Positions 43,801-56,800 of a stretch of DNA of 64,000 bases are shown piece by piece; within the stretch, counting starts at the first letter, position 1, and each line of letters starts with the position of its first letter. The DNA comes from Luscinia megarhynchos (taxonomy: Eukaryota; Chordata; Aves; Passeriformes; Turdidae): the NCBI GenBank assembly GCA_034336665.1, contig JAPFBE010000013.1, forward strand, positions 15,107,056 through 15,171,055. Reading direction: 5' to 3'. The notes under the pieces are model-generated. The model did not search any database. It was not told the origin of the DNA and saw only the letters and a program-made list of their open reading frames with translations. The translations under genes and the position numbers were made by a program.

Positions 43801-46800
43801 TGTTCTGTATCTTCCGCCTTTCTGCAGGGGTCTCATTTTTAACATTCAAGACTCAGGAAGCAGTTTGCCAGCCCATGCTGACATGTTCCAAGAACAGTAC
43901 TTACACAACTAACAATTGCATAACTGAAAACTTGACCATGAGCAATACCATGAGCTGAAGAACAAAATCTCAAAGCAAGAAAGGGGAAGAGGCAAAAAAC
44001 AATGTAGGGTAACAGACTGGGAATCATTCTCTTCAATTAAATTCTAAGCTTACGGTTTCAGAAACATCATTCACCAAAAATTATGCTGTGATGCATGCTT
44101 TACTTGAATGGAAACAAGTGCACAAAAGGAAAGGTGTGTACTTTAGAGCAAGCTCAGAAAAACTCAGAATTGCTATCAAGAAGTTATACAATACTGATAA
44201 AGTTTTTTAAGCTGGAGTAGAAAAAGTAGTAAACCACCTCACCTTCAAGCTACTGCCAGATAGCCAGTCAAGATGTTTAGAGAGATATGACAACAGCAAT
44301 GAACATTTATACATACCAGTTTTTCAATTTCAGATTCAAGATTTTGTATGCAGTCAAGTTTTCTCTTGCGACATCGCTGTGCTGCAATTCTGTTTTTACT
44401 TCGTCTTCGGATATCATGAATACAGTCCAATTGTTCAGGAGTTAATTTATGCATTTTCAGAAATGACTGGAAGTCATTTCTGGAAAGTGAGATAATCCTC
44501 TGTGCATTAAAGGGCAGTTTTACCTAGAATGTGAGATACAGCTGTAAATCTAAGGTGGAAAAATGACATAAATACCAACAAGTCAAGTTTCCATTTTAAG
44601 CATTCTTTACTACACAACGCATCTTTCTTCCTACATCTCAGAGACAAGAGCAAAACTAACATAACCATCGGATGATGGGATAATATCCAGGGAATTAAAC
44701 TACAGGAGGTTCAAGCACAGGTGCAAGAGAATATTTGCACATTTACACTACATCCTTACAAGCATATTCAGAGTAGAATGAAAGCTATTTGTTTGTAGTA
44801 GTTTGTAGTTTGCATCAAATATGCAGGTGATACACTCTAAGAAGAGGAGTTACAGTTTGGTGAGGTATAAAACAGGCATCAAGACTCACTAATATAGTCT
44901 AAAGTTTTCCCAAAGCTGCTATTAAGTCTGCATTCTGCATACATTTTATATCTATGCTTTTTTTTTTCTGCAGGAAAAGTTCATCTGAAACAGGCATTTC
45001 CTTAAAAAACAGAAGTTACAATCTTTTATTTTTCGGAGAAGAGAGACGACCAGGCTCTTGCTACTGTTGTATACCTGAGCTACAAAAGCATTTGAGATCA
45101 CAAAATGTTGATTAATACTGAAAAACATATTTACCTTTACAAAATAATCACCATGTTTTTTGATTATCCAACAAAAGATGCCTTATTTTAATCTTTACAT
45201 TTGAGTATAGTAAGCAGCAGAGTATGTTACCTTGCTGTCAACAAGGATCTGAATATAGTTTTAAAAGAACACAGAAATCTTTTCTCTGATTTGCTACTAC
45301 TGGTGACAAACAGGCAAAAAATAATAAAAAATCCCAGAGTACTGTCCTCATCAATGATGCCATCTTCTCCATCATACAAAGGTGAGGAATTTATTTAACC
45401 AATTCTGGCCTTTTGTCTGGCATTCCAGCTTTTTTGTACTGATGGAAGGTTTCACTTATGTTCAGTCTCAGTAAGGCCCTGTGTCTTGAAAAGATAAAAA
45501 CCCAAGTGCTTTGAGAAAAACTAAATTTTTATAACATTGAATGATCCATCATGCAGAGTTACACTGCAATTCTATGATGCCAAGAAGTGAGGTGGAAATT
45601 GTTCCAGATATATCTTTTAGGATTGGACTACACTTGTATAGTATCTGCCTAAACCACTACTAAAGCAAACAAAGAAAAAAAGTGCCACATAATTACTGCA
45701 GTTGGAGAAACAAAAATAACCCTAGTGTTGCAGAAGATATTATTAAACAGTCTTAAATACACAGCCACTGAAGCCAGCTTAAAAACTTATCATTTCTCTC
45801 CCACCTTCACCTCACAGCTCAGAATAAAACCAAGAAAACTGGTAAGTTTCTATTATACAAAGGTTCCAAGAAGTTTAGTTTTCCTAAATCTAACTGAAGC
45901 AGATAAAAAAAAATGTCTAAGAACTAACCTTCATGCCTTGATTTAAGGCTCACCTTTTCTGACAGCTGTTCCAGAAAAAAAATCTTAAAAGATCTAATAT
46001 GCAAGAATCCAACATTCCAATATCTGACCAAAAATACTTTCATACTTTAATTCAGTCACCCTGAATTAACAGTGACCTTCCAGATTTACCCCTGAATGGT
46101 TTTTTAAAGTTTCAGTTCCACACTTTTTAAAACAAGCAGCCGAGAAAAAAACCCCAAAACAATAAAACACAGAAGGCTCAGAATTGGATGTTTGAGTACG
46201 GCCTTAAGAGACTGGGAAGCAAAGGATACACCAGGATGTTCTTACCTCACATTCTTGTTCTCTTGCTGAACAGGATTCACTGTCTCCCTCAGTGTCAGTC
46301 TCCGAATCCTCTCCCAAACTTATCACATAGTTATAGGGACACTGCTCTTGCTGTGGTCCCTGAGCATAATCTCCACTGTTCATTTCAGAGGTGTTGGAGC
46401 ATCCTTCAGCACTAAGGTTGCTTATAAAGGGGCAGTTGACAGAATTCAGTGTTGTAAAAGTTCGCTGAGGGCACGGCTCAGGGCTTTCACTGATCCTGAT
46501 CCCCAGCCACGGACACTCTGATTTTTTCCCCGAATACACTGGCTCCAAGTACTCTTTAGAAACTGCAGGTGGTAGATGTACTTGACAGGCATCTGTGCTG
46601 TGAATATCACTCCAGAACCCCTGTGCCAGATGTTCTGCTATCTCTCTCTCCACACTGCTTCGATCTCCAGCTGAGGTGATGTTAGTGGCTTCCCTAATGC
46701 ACAAATCCACCTTTGGAGATGGATTACCTTGACTTTCAATTTTGTCATTTCCAGCTCCAGTACTTGACACAGTCTTTTCTGCTAAGACTGTATTGTTTTG

Positions 46801-49629
46801 CATACTACTGAAATTCAAGTTACCATATTGCTCACAACTATGTAAAACTGACACAGAATTGAGTCCATGAGGTGCAGCAGAGTTTTGGGGGAAAGCAGCA
46901 AGATCCATTTTCTCCACAGGACATGACACATTCCGAGTTACAGAATCTTTCTTTGACTCTTCTTTTTTCTGGATGCCTTCTTCCCCTTCTTCCATTTCTA
47001 CCTGAGTCTCTTCACAGTTTGAGATCAGCTGCATAGGCATACACTCCTGGGCTTTTGGTATGCCATCATTATCAGATGTTTCCTTCTCAAGAGGAGTTGA
47101 AAATGGTGGTACCTGAACATCTTTAACACTGGAATTGGACTCCGAAATATGAACTTTGTCATTTCCAAAAGCCTTCTGGAATTTTCTATACTTTGGGCAT
47201 TGGGAAGATAAGTTGGAAGCACTGCCCCTTTCTAAATGTACAGGATCACAGTTTTGATTGGCATTGTCTTGGAAAGCAGGCGATGATTTAGTATTTTCTT
47301 CATCTTTACAGGGCTTTGAGTCAAGAATTTGACTATACTCCTTCTCTAGAAGTGCTTCTACTTCACAATTTATTTCTAGGTCTCCATCATCCGCATTCCC
47401 AGTTTTAGGGTTTGCTTTCTGACAATGCTGTGTGCAACATTTCTTCCTAGGACATTCCTGCTGATCCAATTTAAAGTCCAAAAATCTGAATTTGAGAAAC
47501 TGAAAGCAGGACTCTTCAATGTTGCGTACACCCAAAAATTCTGCACATTTGCAAACTTCAGACACATTGTCTTTATTTAAAACAAGTTTTGCAGTATATG
47601 CAAACTGAAGCAAAGGACTAAATCCTTTAAGTGTTACCTATTACGAAAACAGAAAAAAACCAGTAGTATGGTCAAGCTTGATTTAAGCAGAGAAATACAC
47701 TAATTCACCTGTCCTGCCAGCAAGACAGGGTACAAGACAAAAGCAGCAGACTTCTTCTATTGTGAAAACCTGGTCAAATTAATGCTGAAACAATTCTTCT
47801 GATATTCTGAATTTTATCATGCACATTTTGTGACAGTTTTCTTCACTGTGATCAATCTCTTAATAAAATGTTCTGGCAGTGCAGTACTAGAAGTGAAAAA
47901 TACTGCTGTACACTGAAAACCAGTAACTAGATTCCAGCCTCACAAAGATATTTCAAAGCACGTTGTATATTAATTACTCTAGAATATGCTGCTGGTATTT
48001 AACTGTAGATTTTGAAGTGCAATTACTGTTAATCGCTTAGTCTTATGCACCATTGATGTAAAAAAAATTGAAAAAAAGGAGTTTGACCACATATGATTAT
48101 TTACTACTACAGCCACCTACTCCTTTCTTCCTCCCACAGATTTAAAGAAATGCACTCAAAAACTGTACACCAAACAGAATTCTCAGTTTAAAGCTCCTTT
48201 CGAGCAAGTGATTTTAATCATTTATGTCTTTGCAATAGTTGCCTATCAGGGAATCCAGAGAAACAAAAACTGCATCATTAGAAACTGCACAAGATCATCT
48301 ACACATGAAAAAATGTCTAAGGAATCACGTAGAAAGCCACAAACACATTATCAACTACATGACACTTCCTTTAGCCTTTTCTCTGAAAATGAAGAATAAA
48401 GCAGTGTGTCCACTATTAGTACTTAAACTCAACTCCACACTCTACTCCCTGTCTTTACTGAAATTAACAGTATTTTATGCTAAATAAAGCACCATATCAG
48501 TGCATTAATTACATGGAATCCTTCTGCCAGGAAAATAATGAATCATTCATGCAATTCAATTTAAGAATCAGTTGAGGGTTTGTTTATTTTGTCTTTTTAG
48601 TAGTTGTTTGGTATGTTCTTCTTTTAAAAGAACACAACACATGAAAAGAAGATGATGAGATCTGCACAGAGAACAGTTCTTTAAAACTGTCTGTAAACCC
48701 TTACGACCTACCTAAAGAATCCTTAAAATAGCATTTGAAATGCTCCGGAGATTACACCACCACATTAATTCATCCTTTATAATGTGGGGAAGTAGAATGT
48801 GAAAGAGTTTATCCATAAGCTGTCAAGATGTCTTCAGACTTAGTGTAGTTAACAAAAGTGGCTTTACAAAGAAGTAGCATTCATAAATGAAACTGAAAGA
48901 AAAACATACAATGGTATTTTAAAACTGTACCTTCTTTCTGTTTAAGGGAGAAACACTGCAAAAACTGCAAGGATCAAGAGGGGATAAACACTCTACTCCT
49001 TTCACTTTCTCTTATACATTTCTAGCTAGCTATGCTCAAACAAGAACAAACCCTAAAAAGACTCTTAGTGTGACTGACCTAGAAAAGGCAACTCTCACAG
49101 CAGTCATTTATTTAATTTTTATTTGGGATAAAAGTCAAAGAATAAAAACACTTGCAAGAACACCAACTGACCCTGCACCAAGATGACAGTACTTAGCCTT
49201 TACAAGATATATATGAAGAACTTGAACTCCAAAAATATTTTTGGTATCCCAGATTGTAGGCTGGTGTCTTTCAGCTCTTAAATCCCCTACTGTAACTTGT
49301 CAGTTAAACCCCAGCCTACCATAAAAGAGAATTAAACAAAGCAGACTAGAAGCACTGGCAGGTAAACTGCAGAAGGGAGTGACACTCACCTCTTCCGGTA
49401 AAGTGATGATAAGATCAGCATCCACCTGGCCCACAATTCTTGAAAGGAAGTAACTGCTGCAAGCTGCAAGCACAGCTTTGTGCGCCCGAAATCGCTGATC
49501 TTCCACTAAAATTGTAACATCACAAAGGATATCTCGCTTTCGCTGGTCATCCAGGCTGAGGAGTACATTGGTACTGTGCACTGAAGATTCATAGGCAAAC
49601 ACCACACTGTTGTTCTCACTTAGAGACAT
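37362..49629 (-). CDS. BACH1: Transcription regulator BACH1 (BTB and CNC homologue 1)
   Basis: Four coding exons join in frame to 766 residues (human 736). The BTB/POZ dimerisation domain spans residues 8 to about 125 ([20 protein letters not shown], then VLAACSSYF). A long acidic linker follows. The CNC-bZIP lies at about 568-640, with basic region [19 protein letters not shown] (583-601) and a leucine zipper continuing into the last exon. The C-terminus ends [15 protein letters not shown], the family's cytoplasmic-localisation segment. Cys-Pro haem-regulatory motifs are at C455, C469, C482, C513 and C667. The family represses MARE/ARE genes such as HMOX1 as a heterodimer with small MAF proteins. 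Haem binding to CP motifs releases it from DNA and promotes its export and degradation. The start ATG at 49629 matches the family MSLSEN start. No stops or frameshifts were found. Confidence 0.96.
39068..39377 (-). mobile_element. CR1 LINE, antisense, left part of split copy
   Basis: Reversed CR1 3' UTR: 'ccctggaaatgacccatc', then 'gaactttgtccaaatgtttc' and 'tgtgaccaccgccctgggga'. Sequence breaks off at about 39377, at a candidate insertion site. CR1 similarity resumes at about 39787. Confidence 0.8.
39378..39786 (+). mobile_element. Solo-LTR-like insertion nested in CR1
   Basis: About 399 bp (39383-39781) is inserted in an antisense CR1 and flanked by GTTGA at 39378-39382 and 39782-39786, a candidate 5-bp target duplication. 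It holds TATAAA-type motifs at about 39401 and 39705 and AATAAA at 39724-39729, then a T-rich stretch near the right end. This order, in + orientation, fits an old endogenous-retrovirus LTR. No coding sequence is present. The termini are not clear TG...CA, so the exact ends are uncertain. Confidence 0.6.
39787..40768 (-). mobile_element. CR1 LINE, antisense, right part of split copy
   Basis: About 1 kb of reversed CR1: 'ctcctctcagtcttttctcc' and 'aggctgaacagac', then a region whose minus strand carries the RT-downstream portion ('ttaatgaagatggtgagg', then 'agcacagggctcagg'). It is decayed by stops and frameshifts, and ends near 'cacctaataactttt'. Confidence 0.82.
41195..41285 (-). mobile_element. 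Short CR1 3'-end fragment, antisense
   Basis: The run 'caagttggaagggaccacag', then 'tgggccatctggtccaacc' and 'ctccctgctcgggcagg', is diagnostic of reversed CR1 3' UTR. Confidence 0.8.
41573..42330 (-). mobile_element. Degraded CR1-type block, antisense
   Basis: Reversed CR1-like UTR features: 'acagaatcacttggtaggga' start, a 'gtgaactgctccactgcctg' block, an 'aaaagctttccttatactg' block, and a 'tccccatcccttttccagg' block. It is more diverged than the other copies, and the right edge is uncertain. Confidence 0.6.
44317..44523 (-). CDS. BACH1: BACH1 coding exon 3 (bZIP)
   Basis: Encodes residues 545-613: [20 protein letters not shown], the CNC helix [13 protein letters not shown], the basic region, and the zipper start [14 protein letters not shown]. 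Acceptor ATTCTAG, donor CTG|GTATGT (minus strand). Confidence 0.97.
44524..46245 (-). other. BACH1 intron between coding exons 2 and 3
   Basis: 1.7 kb, AT-rich. No repeat or gene recognised. Confidence 0.6.
46246..47637 (-). CDS. BACH1: BACH1 coding exon 2 (BTB end, linker, haem-regulatory region)
   Basis: Encodes residues 81-544: the end of BTB ([18 protein letters not shown]), then QECPRKKC, a divergent acidic linker, the conserved [19 protein letters not shown], the CP cluster (CPWLGI, EPCPQRT, NCPFIS, EQCPYN) and [19 protein letters not shown]. Acceptor CGTAATAG, donor GAG|GTAAGA. Confidence 0.97.
47638..49389 (-). other. BACH1 intron between coding exons 1 and 2
   Basis: 1.75 kb, AT-rich. 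No repeat or gene recognised. Confidence 0.6.
49390..49629 (-). CDS. BACH1: BACH1 coding exon 1 (BTB N-terminal half)
   Basis: Encodes residues 1-80, [20 protein letters not shown] through IITLPEE. Donor GAG|GTGAGT. The exon extends about 58 bp upstream of the ATG to an acceptor CTCCCCAG, exon start 49687. Confidence 0.96.
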
Positions 49630-49687
49630 TCTGTATCACCGGTGGTAGTGTGAGGCTCAGTGGAAAGCATGCTTCTGTGCTTCAGAC
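49630..49687 (-). other. BACH1: BACH1 5' UTR part of first coding exon
   Basis: A good acceptor (minus-strand TTTGCTCCCCAG) ends just above 49687. The 58-bp leader leads directly into the ATG. Confidence 0.6.
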
Positions 49688-52600
49688 CTGGGGAGCAAAG
49701 AAACAAGTTGTACCCCTGAAAGTCATGTCCAACAGGAACCTACTGGTACTGAAACATGAGCATGTTAAACATGCATTCCCTAGCCTAACTCTTCTTCAAA
49801 TTGGTACTTAAAATAAATACATGCTTGCGACCATTTAAAGTACCCAAACCTTGATATGTATATCTTAACACTGCTTTTGTAGTCTCATAGACCAGCAAAT
49901 GGACTTCAGCAAAAGAACAGTTCTTTCCTCATCAAGTGATTCAGGGACATAATTTCTAGGTGTTACAGTAAATTTATCTAGGCTTTCACATTTAGTAATT
50001 CGTATATTCTAATTTCAATACTATAAAAATGTAGAGAAATAAAACAGATGCATTATACTAAAATTCACCAAAATACTATGTGAGCTACTTCTGTTTACTG
50101 ATTCATCTAGTACAGACTAAAATATATGTGTTCTGTCTTCTTTCAAAAGTATTTTGTCTGCTAAACCAATGAGGTATTGGTAAAATATCGATTTTCTGTC
50201 CAGCAGGTTGGTGTTTGCCTTAATGCAAACTTCTTCCTCCTTTTCTGTTCATGACTATTTGATTTGTCATACTTGTTACTAGTTGGCTTTCCCAATGGAT
50301 CATTATGATTCAGATCACCTGGCAATGGAATACTGTCTTTCTGACAAAATTCTCACATAACAGTATTCATTGGCTAATAAACAATAGTTAAAGGTATACA
50401 GTATTTAAAACCTTCAAATATATAACTCATAAGAGTTCTGAAGATTCCTAAATTTGCAGAAAAACAGAAGGGCTAGGGAGAAGGCAGCTCTGCTAGAGTG
50501 TGCAAAGATTGAAAGTATTTCCAAGTCTGATCTTTACACTGTATTTCACTTTCAATTGAGCTCTTCTTCCAATTAAAAGGAAGAAAAAAGATTATTAAGA
50601 AGTGCCCTTGCTCAATCAAGAAACCACTTAAGTCAGATTTGGAACTATCCTGCACAGAAAACATGGTATGACTAGGACACGTTACACCTTAACAAACCAA
50701 GCATTCAGATTACACTTGACCCCAGAGTTCCTGTAACTGAGCACAGCTGTAGAGACTCACTTCAGCTGACATGGGACTAACTCATCGTTCTATTGCTCAA
50801 CAGAGGTTGTTACCATCTGCCAGCTCCCAACAACAATAAAACTGGAGCCAGTGCACATCCTCAGGTTTCAGATGTGGGGAAACTTTCACAACATGGGGAG
50901 AGCAGAGGACATGACCATATTTAAACACACTGTGGAAAAAAAGCAACCATGCTGCCAGCTGTGCTCCTGGTTACTCACTGCTCAAGCTATTTGCATGGCA
51001 CACAGGCATTTTGAGTGAACTTCTGAACAGAAAGAGGGAAGAAAGATCCCCATTTCCAGTGGCAATAGCAGCACAGTACTAGTCTAGACCCCAGTAAAGT
51101 GCACAGCACATCAGCATTACCTGCCCTTCCCACACCCTTATGGAACACTGTATGCTTAACTTCAGCAACAAAATGTACAAGTGTATGGTGAAAACAAAAG
51201 CTTTGAGGGAAAAAGCTCAGAAGTTCCATGAACATGAGTTTTCTCCTCTAAGAAGTGGTAAAGTGCTATATACCATGCACTGTTAATCCTAAAGGGCTTA
51301 TTTTTGGAAGGAAACAGTTTAAATGTTTTCATATACCTAATAACAAGACTACAGACTCATTAACTTAGGAGATATTTAATTTCCATTCAATTTTCATGGG
51401 AACAAAATAATTCCTTAAGGAACTGCTATTCATTAAATTCTATTTTTAAGAGCTTTTGAGAAGTAACCAGTGAAATACAAATTAGACACTCCTAACTGGA
51501 TTGCTCCACACATAGACTAACTCAACATATTGCTCATATCTTACAGCACACAAAGTTTAATAAAGTATAACTCTGTATTTGTTACAAGGTAAAAAAAACC
51601 CAAAACATCAAAAAGGAACAGAGGACAAATGGAAAAACTGAAGACTAAATCCAGTGTCAGCGAGCACAGGACATATTCTGGATAAACACTTTGGCAAAAC
51701 TCATGAGGGAGACTATAGTTAAAGCAAGCCTTAAAATGCTCTTTTTATTTTAGTATCTTCTTTGAAGAAAGAACCTTCAGACAACACACACATCATACAT
51801 GCTGGTTTTGGGTTTTTCCTGATAAAATAGTCAATTCAATATCCAGTTCAGTTCATTACACTTCCATAGCACAGAAGGCTAAAAGGAATACTAGTTTATT
51901 TCTATTTTTATAGATACAGACAACAAATGCAATGAAGAGCTAACCCTCCTTCTCACTTATCTCTGTGAGGCACACACCAACCTTTCAAAACAGCTTGTGG
52001 ACTACTTGGAGCACTGAGAGAGAGCTTCCAATGTTTCAGCTGCCAAAAAAAATAAAATAGCTTTCAACACAAACACTACCTTCTGTTTCTCGAGAAGTGA
52101 ATGAAATACATAGTTTGAGCATAACTCCATTTAACACTTTACTCTGACAGAATGTTATACATCCTAATTGTGAGGAGTTCATCAACCAAGTTATGCTCTC
52201 TCTAAGTTTGAACAGGATGACAAGTTTTTGAGGTATCCATAATATAAAATGCAGCATTTAATATGCATTTTAAACTTTAAGACAGCCTTTAAAAAAAAAC
52301 CCCACAAAACCAAAAAACCACCCCTACACTACGCTCAAACACTAAGTTCATCTCAGCCTTTGTAAAATTTAGGTACTGTCAAATGCAATAAAAAAAATTC
52401 AAAGATAAAGCACCAGAAAACTGAAAATGCTGGTGAAAACAAAAGCATTGAATGGGAAAGAGAAAAAGCAACCACTGTAAAAAGCTGTTACACTTAAGAA
52501 CTAACAGAGGTCAAACTTGTCTATGTCTGAGTTTTGTTTTCCAGTTGAGTAATAATGTCACAGTACCACATTTATGACAGTATCTGTCATGACAGCCAAC

Positions 52601-53808
52601 CAGATTTTACCCAGCAGTGTGAGTACAAAACAACTTCTCTGTAACTAGATCTGTTGTACACACATCCACAACAAGAACACTTACTGTCACCGCGAAGAAA
52701 AATAGTACATCTCTTCTGTAAACTGTTTCTGTTCTACCATAATTGTTCTTCTAGAGCACTCAATTCTTAAAATTAGTTTTATTTATGAATGGGTGGACAG
52801 AGAGGGGAAAAGGTATGAAGTAGAGAAAACAATTCAATTTAAACTTACAAGTTTGTGCTGCAACTGTCATAATGATAGGGCTTCCAGACTTTTCTGTCCA
52901 CCTTATATAATTTAATTTTCTACAAGTACTATTTATCAGGCTCTTTTTTCCACTCTCAATATTATTAACATCAGCAACCAGGCATTAAAAAGGAAAACTG
53001 ATACTATAAACAACAACAACAAATCATACGCTTGGAAAGCAGCCTAAAACTTCTATAATGCTATTTGTATTTTAAAAGTAACCTTCAAGTAAGGAAGACT
53101 AAAAGCAAGCACAGAGAACTTGGAAAAGTATTCGACAAGCAGATGACTATGTCGAAATCACTGCTCACACAGGAGGTGCCAACAAACATGTGACTGAATG
53201 CAGAAGACACTTAAGAAATAAAACCATGCAAGAGTATTATTTACTATGTTTGTAACAGACACTGCCATAAAAAATATGGAGAGTCCAAAAAGATCTTCCA
53301 AAACTTAAACAATTCTTACAATATAGGTTGGAAGGATTAAAGAAGTAACAACATGAAAGCTCACATACTCAAATCCTCAGTTCATGGAGGAAAACTAATA
53401 CTGTGAGCATTCCTAAAATTCCTCTCATCTGAAACCCTGCACACCTAATAACCTTTCACTCTTGGAATGGAAAATTTAAAAAACCCCATGAACATAAGCA
53501 TACACACTTGCCAATATAAAACCTACATAAACACTTGAAGCACAATCAAGTTCTGCTTTGAGAACACAACCAAGTCTGCTACTACAAAGTTTTCATTCTT
53601 TATCAGTGATTGTGAGATAGTTTTACATAAGGACAGGAATATTTCCTCCTAAGTACGAGCTATAAAACTTTATTCTGCCTTATCACAGAGAAGTAACTCC
53701 ATTTTCCCCCCTTCCTACTAGTATACAATTTTGAAAACTATGCCCAACAGTTACCTACAAAATTACCATATCTTCAGTAAATTTAGACATCTCTACATCC
53801 AAATGATT

Positions 53809-53820
53809 ATATATATATAT
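53809..53820. repeat. (AT)n microsatellite
   Basis: About six uninterrupted AT units followed by TTTATTTATTT. Confidence 0.7.
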
Positions 53821-56800
53821 TTATTTATTTCCAAAGAACATATAAATACTTATCTTAATGGAAATCAGTACTGCTACCACATTTAAGAAAGGAATACAAT
53901 TTTGTTTAAGTACACAGTACAGAGACCAAAGCAAGATGCTTACGAGGACTCGTAAAATACATATCTCATCCACAGCTCATTTTTCCCCATGTATTCAAAG
54001 TCATTAATTATATTATTACAGGAAGGTAATGTGAGGTACAGTGAGTGTAGTGAGCATAAGGTACTTTAAAATTAGGCTGTAGGTTAGCTCATCTGATTGC
54101 TTGCAGCTGGTAACAATTACTGCTCTTTACTAGCTGACTGGAGAATAAAGGTAGATATAAAATCCTTTACTTCCACCCACCACAATCTCTGGTTAAAGAG
54201 TCACTTGGTGCAGATAAACCATAAAGTCTCTCCATTGATAGTTCAGAAAAAAAAAAAAAAAAGCTATTCCAAAGATGAGAATCATGATTGCTGAAACCAG
54301 GTAAAGCTATAAGGAACTGTTGTTGCTAAATTACAGAAGAAAAATAGTAGTAAAACAGATAACACTGTTGGGGAATGTACCCAGTGCAGGCATAGTGCAA
54401 GAGTAGGAACAGAGTACCAGAGTAGAACTCATGTGATGTATTTCTCATCCACGCAAACATCTCACACAAGGCAGACAAACTTTCAGCAAACTTTTAGACA
54501 AAGCTCAGCACCACTACCATATGCAAGAGTGCAATCAACATGCTGTGGACAAATGAGTGTCCTGGAAGAGTTGAAGGAAGCTAAAAGGCATCAAGTTGTC
54601 ACTGAAGCTGACAAAAGCACACACACTTGTGTAGTTTACCAAAACGCTTTTTGAACATTCTGAGTCTGAATGTTTCAAGTGTCATTAAAAGTACTAAATC
54701 AGAGCACAGAAACCCACGGAAATCAATGACAGCTGTACCTTTACTACTTTGAAGACTTAGACTTTCAGGAAAAACAGCTGATTACATTTTACAATCTTAA
54801 CTCTTCGTGCTAAATCTAAGGACTTGGAAAATGAAATTTCAGTATCTAATCATCACCAAGACATGATGGGAGCACCAAATCCAGAGGCAGCATTCACCCC
54901 CACATTAAGTTTGCCTTCCAAATCCTTTTATCCCCCTCAAAACTACAGGTTTTTCAAATTCAAGAAAAGCAGATTGAAAAGCAGACTAGACTGGAGAAGG
55001 TCTTGACACAGAAATCATCTGACGTTTTCCCTCTCCTCCTGGAGAGCTCCAGTCAGCCTTGCAGAGCAGCTATTCCTATCCAGCAGGACCTCACTGCGCC
55101 TCTGTGACAAGGAACTTCCTTATCATCAGCTGAACATGGAAGAAGAGAGAACTCATCTAAAGGCACCCAACTCAGTCTAGGATCCAAACCTAACAATTGT
55201 CTCAGACTCACTGCCAAATAAAACACAGTCATCTATCTTGTTACCACCAATTGTAACACACTTAAGAGCAACCGGGCAATAAACTAGCTAATATGGACCT
55301 GTGGTCCTTCTGTTTTAAGCTCCACTAAGCCATAGTTCTAGCAGGAGCCAAGCAAAAACACTTGAGCTACAAGAGTTACATCCTATGAGCTCAGTACTTT
55401 CTTTTAAAGAGCAAAACTCTCTTATCTTCCATTGGTGAATAAAGAATAAACCAAATTCAGATAATCTTATAAGGAAGAGCTAACCTTTTATTCCTATAGA
55501 GAGATATTATGCAGCCCCACCATCCAAATCAACTCAGCCTACATGTATTTGGCTTTTTTCTGATCTGCACCTACCATATAATTTCCATACATGATCCAGC
55601 TAAAGGTTACCCAAATTACTAAAAATGTAATCAAAACCCTGTTTCTCAGTCTTTCCTTAGTGAACAAGCATCCATCAATACCACGCTGGATATCAATCCT
55701 GTCTAGCAATCACAGTAAGTGTCACTTGTACACAGGTGAACTTCTGAAATAAGAGAGCAGAGAACAAAGCTCCCCTTAGTAGCTGCAGAACCCGGGCAGG
55801 ACACACCTTGGCTGCCACTGCTCTCTAAGCTGCTTGAACTTGGGCACCCAGATGTAAATTCAGTTTTGATCACCAAAGTGGTAAAACCAGCAAGATTAAT
55901 TTACCACTTAGTAAACAATAAGGGTCTCTTCAGACAGCACCCTGCTTCTAACATATCTGTATTCTTGGAACACTTCAAATTTCTCAACAGTTAGAATAAA
56001 TACAATTGTAGACCCTCAAAAACATAGCCTGGAGAAAAAGTCTTGGTGCTACTCTTATGCTGATCTATTGAGTAAGTTCTAACAGCTCAGTAATTCCATC
56101 AGTTCTCTTAGGGTGGATATTTACATTTCCTATAAAAAAATTGTCATCCACAAATGTTAAGTCCAAAGTGACAACTATCACTTACTACTGCTAAAACAAG
56201 ACAATTTAGATAAGCTCACTGAAAACATACTATAAAGGCTTTTTTCTACAGTTTTATTTCTCTGTCTTTGCCCCCAGCGATCTCTCCTTTTAAGGAAATA
56301 GTTATATTACAGATGAACGCCTACAGTGGTTAATAGCTGCTGATTCACATTATGCTGACAAAGAATGAACAAGCATTTTAGTGTGCATGCTCACTGCTTC
56401 ATCTTCAAATAGACTGCAAAAAAAGAAAGTGATAAAAAAGCAAAAAGCAAGCTTTGCTGCCCAAGAACAATGCTTTCTCCTTGAAGATTAAATGTACTTT
56501 TTTCTTAAATTATTAATAGTCATAATTCTAAATTGTCTTCTTTATTAGTCCAATACCTACACGATATTATTGACTGTTTAATTACATAAATGAGATTTTA
56601 AAAAATTACTAGTTTGTATTTTGGTAGCATATTTTTAAACACTGCATTTGGACTCTTGTCAAGTCACAAGCAAGTATTAAAAAGAATCATGGGAAGTCTG
56701 GCAAGTCTTAAGTCTGTGCTAAGAGTCTTAATTTGTTTTCCAGGTTTTAAGACTGAATACATACTTTTTCCTCAGTATTTGCAAGCTATATGAGAAGTTG

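Larger units (their letters stand above)
37824..44316 (-). other. BACH1 intron before last exon
   Basis: About 6.5 kb. It contains an antisense CR1 block split by a solo-LTR-like insertion (39068-40768), a short CR1 piece (41195-41285) and a degraded CR1 block (41573-42330). The remainder is AT-rich with no recognised gene. Confidence 0.7.
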
